From: Metamycoplasma neophronis
Lineage (GTDB): Bacteria > Bacillota_I > Bacilli_A > Mycoplasmatales > Metamycoplasmataceae
Reading direction: 5' to 3'
Length of the DNA: 64,000 nucleotides
Assembly: GCF_006491995.1 (NCBI RefSeq)
Contig: NZ_VHHP01000002.1
Coordinates: 62,001-126,000, forward strand
In this document: one piece after another, positions 57,079 through 64,000 of the stretch
Layout: every line of letters begins with the position of its first letter
Numbering within the stretch: the stretch's first letter is position 1
Program-made: the position numbers and the translations under genes
The notes under the pieces: generated by a model
What the model saw: only the letters and a program-made list of their open reading frames with translations
What the model was told of the DNA's origin: nothing
Databases searched by the model: none

Positions 57079-57493
57079 TAACCAAGATAAACAAAAAATT
57101 ATTTTTGAAGCGTATACAAATCCCAAGTTTTTAAATAAAGATTTTAAGGACAACGAACACACAATTAAAGAACATTCGGGCGTATGCGTTGATGATATTA
57201 AATTGAATTTGTACTTCGACGGAGAGAAATTGATTAAAGCTGAATATATTGGAGATGGATGTTCTATTTTTAAGGCCAGTGTTGAATTAATATTGGAAAA
57301 AGTTTTGAATAAAGATAAAAAAGAAATTTTAGAAATAATTGATACTTATTTCAAAATGATTAATGGAGAAAACATTTCTGAAGCAGAAGAAGACTTGCTT
57401 GAAAAACTTAATGTTTTTAAAAATGTGAAGATTCATTTAAATCGTTTGGAATGCGCTTCTATTATGTGTAGAGCGATTAAAAAAGGACTTTAA
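57065..57493 (+). CDS. sufU: SufU-like Fe-S scaffold or sulfur-transfer protein (TTG start)
   Basis: 142 residues. The three SufU Cys positions are present: GVCVDDIKLN (Cys-x-Asp), GDGCSIFKASVELI, and ECASIMCRAIKKG. I chose TTG at 57065 because GGAGGTGAT (57052-57060) is an almost perfect ribosome binding site 4 bases before it; the in-frame ATG at 57050 would put the site inside the coding frame. It accepts sulfur from SufS. It overlaps the sufS stop by 14 bases and dinB by one. Confidence 0.87.
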   Translation: MISYSNQDKQKIIFEAYTNPKFLNKDFKDNEHTIKEHSGVCVDDIKLNLYFDGEKLIKAEYIGDGCSIFKASVELILEKVLNKDKKEILEIIDTYFKMINGENISEAEEDLLEKLNVFKNVKIHLNRLECASIMCRAIKKGL

Positions 57494-58767
57494 TGAGTAC
57501 TAAAGTAATATTTCATATTGACATGGATGCTTTTTTTGTTAGTTGCGAAAGAAAAGTCAACCATGAATTAAAAAACAAACCTGTAGTAGTTGCCCAAAAT
57601 CATAAAAGAGCAATTATTTCAGCTATGTCATATGAAGTTAAAAAACTAGGTTTCCGTGTTGGAGACCCTTTTTTTAAAATTAAAGAGAAACTTAAAGATA
57701 CTGTCATAGTAAGCCCACATTATGAGCTATATTCTTTAGTTTCAAAAAGTGTGTTCGAATATTTACAAAAAAAATATACAAATAAGATTGAGATTTATTC
57801 GATTGACGAATGTTATCTAGATGTAACTGATTTACTTAAGAAATATGATTCACCGATTCATTTAGCGAAATTGATTCAAGATGATATTTTAAAAAATTTG
57901 GATTTACCTTGTTCTATTGGTATATCTTATACAAAATTTTTGGCAAAGATGAGCACTAATAAAGCCAAACCTTTTGGAGTTTTAGAAACAAAAAAAGAAG
58001 ATATTGAAAAGCATTTTTATGACTTGCCAGTAGATAAAATTTTCGGAGTCGGAAGAGCTACGGCACCGGCATTACATAATGCTAATATTCATACATATCG
58101 CGATTTTGTTAATTGTAATAATGAATTGTTTTTAAGAAAGCTTTTTAATAAAAATTATTTTATTTTTATTCAACAATTAAAAGGCGAAAATGAAAATCAT
58201 GATCACGTATTTAAAGAAGAAGTTAAAGGAATCGGGAATTCACTTACCTTTTTAAAAGACTTAAACTCAATGAATCAGCTATTGAATGAATTTTATAAAT
58301 TATCGGAAAATGTAGCAAAGCGTGCTAAAGACATCAACCAAGAAGGCAATGTTATAACAATTAGCATTAGAGACACTAATCGAATTTGATTTTCTAAACA
58401 AAAAAAAATAGATTTTTATACAAATGATGTTGAAAAAATTTACAGTTGTGTAATAAATTTATTTGAAGAAGTATGAGATGAAAATTGAGTAAGGGGATTA
58501 GGTGTTAGATTAAGTAATCTTCGTTCGGAATTTTATGCCAATCGCCAATTAGATTTATTTGAACTGAATAATAACAAAACAAAAACCGAAAAACTAATTA
58601 ATGAAATTAATTTTCAACTAGGAAAGAATGTATTAAAAACCGGAAAACAATTAGTTAAAGAAAAAGGCAAAGATACACATAATATACGTTTTTTAAGACG
58701 AGATATTGAGAATCAAAATATAATATTAGATATTGATAATAATCATAAAGAAAATGAAGAGGAATAA
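57493..58767 (+). CDS. dinB: Y-family DNA polymerase (DinB/Pol IV-like)
   Basis: 424 residues. Catalytic palm: VIFHIDMDAFFVSCERK and IYSIDECYLDVTDLL. Fingers and thumb include CSIGISYTKFLAKMSTNKAKPFGV and IFGVGRATAPAL, then the little-finger domain. The C-terminus has RQLDLFE, a likely beta-clamp binding motif, with about 50 residues beyond. It performs translesion synthesis without proofreading. TGA Trp in NRIWFSK and EVWDENW. Start overlaps sufU stop by one base. Confidence 0.94.
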
Positions 58768-58770
58768 GAT

Positions 58771-59850
58771 ATGAAAATAGCAATATTTGGTGGCAGTTTT
58801 AACCCAGTTCACAAAGGACATATCATGATTGCAAAAGATGCAATCAATATGCTTAATTTGGACAAATTATATTTTGTGCCCGCAAATAAAAATCCATTTA
58901 AAAAAGTAAGTGATTATGTTTCTAATGAACACAGAATCGAAATGCTAAAAATGGTTTTAGAAAACAAAATGGAAGTTTCGGATTTTGAAACAAAACGTGG
59001 TGGCAATTCTTACACAATTGATACGGTTAAATACTTTAAAAATAAATTTCCAAATGACGAATTATTTTTATTAATCGGTTCAGATAATGTGACTAAATTA
59101 AATAAATGAAAGGATATTGACGAAATAGCCTCTTTAGTAAAAATAGTTGTATTTAATCGCAATAATAAATACTCAAAAATTAATTTAAAAAAATACAACT
59201 GCTTGAAATTGAAAAATGAATTTCATGATTTTAGTTCAAGCCAATATAGATCCGGTAATTTATCGATGGTAGAAGAAAATGTGCAAGAGTACATCGGCAA
59301 AAACTTTTTATATTTTGAAGATATCGCTAAATCATTCTTAAGTATTGAAAGATTTAAACACTTACGCTTTACCGCAGAGTTTGCAGCTGAGCTTGCCAAA
59401 AACAATTCAATGAGCATTAAAAAAGCTTATCAAGCCGGGTATATGCATGACATTACCAAAGAATGAAGTGAACAAAAAGCCTATAGTTTTTTAAAAAAAT
59501 ATGGTCTTAATGAACAAAATTTATTGCCTTATCAGTTACATCAAACTACTGCCTATTACTGATTGAAAGATAAATATAAATATCCTGATTTAGAAGTTCT
59601 TGAAGCAATTAAAATTCATACTTCAATGGCGCTTGAAATGACTGAACTTGCAAAAATTTTATTTATAGCAGATAAAATTTGTCAAGGCAGAACCTGAAAA
59701 GGAGTGCAAAACATGCGTAAGATTGCCCTAGAAAATTTAAATGAAGGACTAAAAATAGTTACGCAAGTTTGTGCTTTAGATTGAAATATTGAAAAAGGTA
59801 TTATTTTTACTGATGAACAAGAAAAAATTTATAAGAAATGAGCAAAATAG
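58771..59850 (+). CDS. nadD: Bifunctional NadD-YqeK (nicotinate-nucleotide adenylyltransferase / HD hydrolase)
   Basis: 359 residues. The first 190 or so are NadD: MKIAIFGGSFNPVHKGHIMIAKDA (nucleotide-binding HxGH), YFVPANKNPFKK, LLIGSDNVTKL and SSSQYRSG. The rest is an HD-domain YqeK region with KHLRFTAEFAAELAKNN, AYQAGYMHDITKEW, HQTTAYYW, IKIHTS and ILFIADKI. In Bacillus nadD and yqeK are adjacent genes; here they are one reading frame, a fusion seen in mycoplasmas. NadD makes NaAD for NAD, and YqeK-type enzymes hydrolyse Ap4A. Three bases after dinB. Confidence 0.93.
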
Positions 59851-59880
59851 TTAAAAATAAACAAAATATTTAAAAAGTGT

Positions 59881-60010
59881 TATAATGTTAATGCTTTTAT
59901 TAGCACAAAGTAGATTCATTTCTCACCTAAGTGATTTTTTGCTGGGTTGCTACAATAAAGAATATTTTGTAGTTTTTGGGAAGTGGATTAAACCACTTTT
60001 TATTTATTTT
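59881..60010 (+). promoter_or_regulatory. infC leader with attenuator hairpin (L20-leader-like)
   Basis: TATAAT at 59881-59886 gives a leader of about 130 bases. It ends in the hairpin AAGTGG...CCACTT (59981-59998) followed by TTTTATTTATTTT, an intrinsic terminator placed before the infC ribosome binding site. In many Firmicutes and mollicutes this leader is bound by L20. Identity is inferred from position and structure. Confidence 0.65.
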
Positions 60011-60022
60011 AAGGAGGAAGTT

Positions 60023-60664
60023 ATTAATAATAACATTTCAAATAGCGGAAATTTTTCTCACGAAAACAGCAGCAACAATAACAGTCGTAAACCAAAATCT
60101 GAACACGTAATTAACGCAGCAATTCCATACAAAAAAGTTTTTGTATTAGGACCTGAAGGCGAAAAAATAGGTGTTTTGAGTAAAGAAGAAGCACTTGATA
60201 AAGCAGCTGAATACAACATGGATTTAGTTTTAATTGCTATCGAAAACAATAAACCTATTGCAAGAATTTTAGATTATGGTAAATTTAAATACGATAAGAA
60301 GAAAAAACAAAAAGCAGTTAAGGAAAAACAAACTGTCACAACTAATCGTGAAATCAGATTAACTCCATTAATCGGAGATCATGATTTAGAAACTAAAGCA
60401 AGAAAAGCTCGCGAATTTATTTTAGAAGGAAGCAGAGTTAAAGTTTCTGTTAAATTCAGAGGTAGAGAAAGAGCAAGAACCGAACTTGGAGAAGAAATTC
60501 TTAATAAGTTTTTTGCTTTATTGGAAGATGTTGCAAAAATTTCTAAAGAAGCCACATTAGTTAATGAACGTTTCTTAGATATGTATATTGAAAAAGACAA
60601 AAGAAAAGTTGAAGCTCTAAACAACAAACAAAATAACGAACCTTCGGATACACAAGGAGAATAA
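60023..60664 (+). CDS. infC: Translation initiation factor IF-3 (AUU start)
   Basis: 213 residues. I place the start at ATT 60023 because AAGGAGG (60011-60017) is 5 bases before it and non-AUG starts are the hallmark of infC. A long upstream in-frame ATG (59885) would run through the leader terminator. Family landmarks: [65 protein letters not shown] and [14 protein letters not shown]. Residues 1-30 are Asn/Ser-rich. IF-3 checks start codons and can repress its own AUU start. Confidence 0.9.
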   Translation: MNNNISNSGNFSHENSSNNNSRKPKSEHVINAAIPYKKVFVLGPEGEKIGVLSKEEALDKAAEYNMDLVLIAIENNKPIARILDYGKFKYDKKKKQKAVKEKQTVTTNREIRLTPLIGDHDLETKARKAREFILEGSRVKVSVKFRGRERARTELGEEILNKFFALLEDVAKISKEATLVNERFLDMYIEKDKRKVEALNNKQNNEPSDTQGE

Positions 60665-60665
60665 C

Positions 60666-60854
60666 ATGCCAAAAATGAAAACCAAAAGCGGTTTAAAGAA
60701 AAGAATTAAAATCACCGCATCAGGTAAAGTTAAACGTGGAAATGCATACAGATCACATTTAGCACAAAACAAAACCACAAAACAAAAACGTCACTCTCGT
60801 AAAGCTTCAACATTATCAAGTTCAGACTTTAAGAGATACAAAGAATTAATCTAA
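60666..60854 (+). CDS. rpmI: Ribosomal protein L35
   Basis: 62 residues, [28 protein letters not shown], then [17 protein letters not shown]. It is a small basic 50S protein. It is one base after infC with an AGGAGAA site across the infC stop. Gene order infC-rpmI-rplT is the standard bacterial one. Confidence 0.97.
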   Translation: MPKMKTKSGLKKRIKITASGKVKRGNAYRSHLAQNKTTKQKRHSRKASTLSSSDFKRYKELI

Positions 60855-60881
60855 TAATCTACATAAAAGAAAGAGGATAAT

Positions 60882-61241
60882 ATGCGTACAAGAGGCGGAA
60901 TCGTTACAAGAAGAAGACGTTCAAAATGAATTAAATTAGCAAAAGGTTACTGAGGACACAAATCAATCGGTTACAGAGTTGCTAAACAAGCAGTTGTTAA
61001 ATCATGAACATATGCATTTAGAGACAGAAAACAAGTTAAACGTGAATTCAGAAAATTATGAATCGCTCGTATTAATGCTGCTGCTAGACCAATGGGTATT
61101 ACTTACTCAAGATTAATCGAAGGTCTAAAACAAGCTAACATTCAAGTAAACAGAAAAATGTTATCTGAATTAGCAATCAACTACCCTGCATCATTTGCTA
61201 AAATCGTTGATCAAGCTAAAGCAGCTTTAGCTTCTAAATAA
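60882..61241 (+). CDS. rplT: Ribosomal protein L20
   Basis: 119 residues with Trp residues coded TGA ([41 protein letters not shown]). Conserved C-terminus [28 protein letters not shown]. It assembles early on 23S rRNA and binds its operon leader. An AGAGGA site precedes the start. Confidence 0.97.
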
Positions 61242-61246
61242 TTATG

Positions 61247-61279
61247 AAATGTCGAAATTCATTCGACATTTTTTTTTTA
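61247..61279 (+). terminator. Terminator of infC-rpmI-rplT
   Basis: AAATGTCGAA...TTCGACATTT hairpin with T-run. Confidence 0.9.
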
Positions 61280-61350
61280 TTTATTTTTTTAAAAGATGTA
61301 TGTCTGTTACAATTTAATTGTAATAAGGAAAAGAAAGAAAGGGAAAGAAA

Positions 61351-62049
61351 ATGAGTATTACAAGTATTATTTTATTTACTTTACTCGGGTTAAGTGCTTT
61401 ATTATTTATGGTATTTTTCACTTATATAATGATAGATTTTTGTTATATTAAAGCAAAAGTGTTTGGTATTAAAAAAATAGTTAGATCCGAAAAATTACAT
61501 TTAGAAAAAAGTTATTTTAAATATACATATATAAAATTGTTAAGTTTTTATATACCGTCGATTATTTTATTTTTATCTACTTTATGCTTATATATTTATA
61601 TATTTGCAAGCACACAAAATATTTTTGGAGATCCGATATGTAAATGATTAATGTATACAACATCGATTTTTATGTTCTTAGATATGGCAAATATTGTATT
61701 TTTTATTGCTGTAATAGCTATTTTAATCTCGCTTCAAATAAAAAATAAACAATACACTAAAGATTTTTTTGATTATTATGAGCTTAATACTCCTCAAAGC
61801 GCTTTAAACCTAACACAGAGAAAACTTAAATTTACTTTAAGTGATAATGAATATTTTAAAAATATTTTACTAGGTTTTACAATTAATAAAAAAATCTTGA
61901 AGAATAGCAAAAAGATTGACAAAAATTATTTATATTACTTGTTCGCGATTTCAACATCTGCAGGTTTTATAAATGATAAAAAAATTTCTCAAAAATATTG
62001 AAACTACCTATATAAAACTATGATTAACAAGGAGGACCATGTTAATTAA
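61351..62049 (+). CDS. Four-span membrane protein of unknown function (cluster gene 1)
   Basis: 232 residues, starting MSITSIILFTLLGLSALLFM after AAAGGGAAAG. Two spans at about 5-30 and 60-85, two more at about 100-130, then a cytosolic-looking Lys/Asn-rich tail of about 100 residues. TGA Trp in ICKWLMYTT and QKYWNYLYK. I do not recognise it. Its last 11 bases overlap the next gene, whose ribosome binding site AAGGAGGA is inside it, so translation is coupled. Confidence 0.75.
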
Positions 62050-63292
62050 TCAACCAATTACAACTTTAAATTCTAGTGAAAAAACTGATAATCAAGTTCT
62101 AGATTTGTTAACAAAAAAAGTGAATAAAATTGTTAAGGAAAAATTAACTGATGAAGAAATCGAGAAAATAGTTGATACGCAAAGCTCGAATAAAACTAGT
62201 GTTAATTTAATTAACAATGAAATTAAAAAAACGATAATTTTAGAAACAATCTCTTCACTAAACCATTCTAAAGATGAAGGAATAAAACAAAAAATAAATG
62301 ATTTTGTGAACGATGAAAAAAATCTTAAACAGTTTGACAAAATCTTAAGTAAAAATTTAACTAATATAAAAAAAGAAATAAAAATTCAAAAAAAAGAAAT
62401 TAAAAGTTACTATAAAAGAATAGTTACCGATGCAGAAAAAGGGTTTTCAATAAATGATGACGGAGAAATAAACAGTAAAAAATTATCGCTTATGATTGAA
62501 CCGCTAATTAAAGAATACAATGAACTGAAAAGTTCTATGGACGCCGAGGCTAAAACTGTATTAGATCTAAAAATTGCAAGCACTGTTTTTATAACTACAT
62601 CAGTGGTTTTCGGATTAATAACAACAGGTTTAACTATCGCTTCGTTTTTTGGTGTGCCGGTAGCTGCACCTGCCATATTGACTGGTATGGCAGCAGTTAC
62701 TTTCGGTTCTATCGGAGCTACATTAAAACTTTGTGCAAAATCTAGTTTGAATAGTATCACTAAAAATGATGAATTAACGAACAAAGAATTACTTAAATAT
62801 TTTTTTGATTTAGCATCAATGCCTTATAAAACAATAATTGGCAATATTGCAAATGTCGATAATTTGTCAGCAGGAATAAGTAAAATTAGTGATATTAATA
62901 AGTCTATTGTTATAACGAAAGAAATTTTTAAAGTTTATAGCAATTTCAATTTATTAGTGTCTGAAATTTTGGAATATGTTGAATATTCAAAGAAAATTAA
63001 TCATTTTTTATTAAAATTGTCAAGTTTAAAACATATAATAGATGAAAGCAGAAAAATTAAATGAGTAGTTATAAATGAATTGCCTCAAGATAATCCTTAT
63101 TGATTAAACGGTAAGGGCGGTGATAACACACATTTTAAAAATTTAGAAACAAATGAAATCAAAACTTTAGAAGAAATGTTACAGTATTCCGATTTTGAAT
63201 TGTATGCCTGAAATTTAAAAAGAGTAAATGGGCCTAATGGAATTTATTTAAGAACTTTACCAAACTCAAGCAAGGAAGATAATTTAGGATAG
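62039..63292 (+). CDS. Helical protein with central hydrophobic hairpin and DUF3892-like C-terminus (cluster gene 2)
   Basis: 417 residues, MLINQPITTLNSSEKTDN start behind AAGGAGGA. The first 170 residues are charged and helical. Residues about 175-235 contain two long hydrophobic, Gly/Ala/Thr-rich segments separated by VPVAAP, a hairpin as in pore-forming or membrane-inserting proteins. A second helical block follows. The last 70 residues include two TGA Trp and end RVNGPNGIYLRTLPNSSKEDNLG, resembling the C-terminal pattern of DUF3892 (YLRTxPxxxxxNNL). No signal peptide. Function unknown; a toxin or effector is possible but unproven. Confidence 0.72.
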
Positions 63293-63297
63293 ATACC

Positions 63298-64000
63298 ATG
63301 ATAGAAATTAGAGCTTTATTAATTATAGTGCCTTCGTGCTTTTTTGTTATTTGACCATTGAAAAATTTCTTATTTTTCTATGGACAAACCGTTTTTGGCG
63401 ATCGCAAATTTTATATAAAAAATAAGATAAAAATTGAAAATCAGAACTATTTTTCATTTTTGTATCACGAGACTAAAAAAACTTGTTTGATTTTATTTTT
63501 GGCATGTTTGGGTGGATTTGTGCTTTTTGCCGGTTTGGAAATTTTATTAACTTATTTATTCGGTGAAGGTTTAAAAACAACTAAAGATTTTTTTATCGCT
63601 ATTAGCTTTTCAATAGTAGTATGACCTTTATTAATACTACTTTTTGAATCTCTACTTGTTTCGGCTTTAATATTAGTAAAAAAATGATCGAAAATGAACA
63701 AAAAGTTTGTACAAAATTATTCAAATTATTATCAAAAATTATTAGAAAATTCAAATGATAAAATCAAAATTAATCTCGACTTATTATCGAATCAAAATTT
63801 AATAATGAAGAATGACAGTAAGTGACTAAAAAGATTACCTAATTTTAAATATTATTTTGGTTTGATGAAAAAGCTTAGCAAAACATTTTCTTCTGAAGAA
63901 ATGATAGATTTCTATTTTATTCAAAGATGAGATTATTATAAAATTGCGGGCGAAGTAATTGATTTTTCACAAATGAATTTGTATAAAAAAGAAATGTTAG
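63298..64000 (+). CDS. Membrane protein, 3' end cut by window (cluster gene 3)
   Basis: 234 codons visible, starting MIEIRALLIIVPSCFFVIWPLKN. Hydrophobic segments near 5-20, 60-90 and 100-125, then a Lys/Asn-rich, probably cytosolic tail of 100 residues, giving the same architecture as cluster gene 1. TGA Trp in FVIWPLK, VVWPLL, KKWSK and DSKWLKR. Five bases after the previous stop. Not recognised; likely the same operon. Confidence 0.7.

Noticed and set aside
59885..60022. Longer infC starting at ATG 59885
   Set aside because: That frame crosses the terminator hairpin and leader; IF-3 homology starts well after, and the ribosome binding site is at 60011.

Overview
This window is a stretch of mollicute chromosome. 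It is extremely AT-rich, almost every long gene is interrupted by in-frame TGA codons that fall where the protein family has tryptophan, and genes are tightly packed. UGA is therefore read as Trp, and all coordinates here merge segments across TGA. The lipoproteins, the RecA/RarA/DinB/DprA repair set and the F-type ATP synthase operon fit a Mycoplasma, probably of the hominis-type clade (Mycoplasmopsis/Metamycoplasma); the species is not assigned.

Layout: 1-6903 (minus) is one overlapping operon, acpS-plsC-scpA-scpB-rlu-gatC-gatA-gatB-brkB, covering lipid priming, condensin accessory proteins, RNA modification and Gln-tRNA amidation. 7084-8412 is a cysteine aminopeptidase. 8538-10999 is a divergent KtrA/KtrB potassium system, and directly behind ktrB lies a giant 2711-residue lipoprotein (11009-19144). 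Two more lipoproteins follow on the opposite strand. 22054-29250 (minus) is the complete ATP synthase operon, atpI-like/B/E/F/H/A/G/D/C. 29435-31684 is a CIRCE-controlled clpB. 31746-34575 is a lipoprotein island with one intact small lipoprotein, one decayed lipoprotein gene, a tRNA-Lys(CUU), and a Ser/Asn/Gly-rich repeat lipoprotein. Then come an ABC-F protein, RNase HIII, a HAD phosphatase, and the nucleoside salvage operon deoD-deoA-deoC-upp.

41724-44531 contains a divergent DprA, the RNase P RNA gene, an unknown membrane protein whose promoter region carries a CTAA tandem repeat, and peptide deformylase. The plus-strand part from 44615 carries a CorC/HlyC-type protein, rpsF-ssb-rpsR with a structured leader, two small membrane proteins, rarA-pheS-pheT, recA, and the dense cluster ymdB-nusB-tlyA-sufS-sufU-dinB-nadD/yqeK. 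Next is infC-rpmI-rplT with an attenuator-like leader and an AUU start.

The window ends in a three-gene unknown cluster (61351 to the edge): two multi-spanning membrane proteins flank a protein with a central hydrophobic hairpin and a C-terminal part that resembles DUF3892.

The points most worth a second look are: the giant SGNH-type lipoprotein with replaced catalytic residues and about 530-residue repeats; the CTAA tract upstream of the 43344-43802 gene, a candidate phase-variation switch; the ABC-F protein with one degenerate ATP site; the 61351-64000 cluster; the group of apparently leaderless genes; and stop codons embedded in terminator hairpins.
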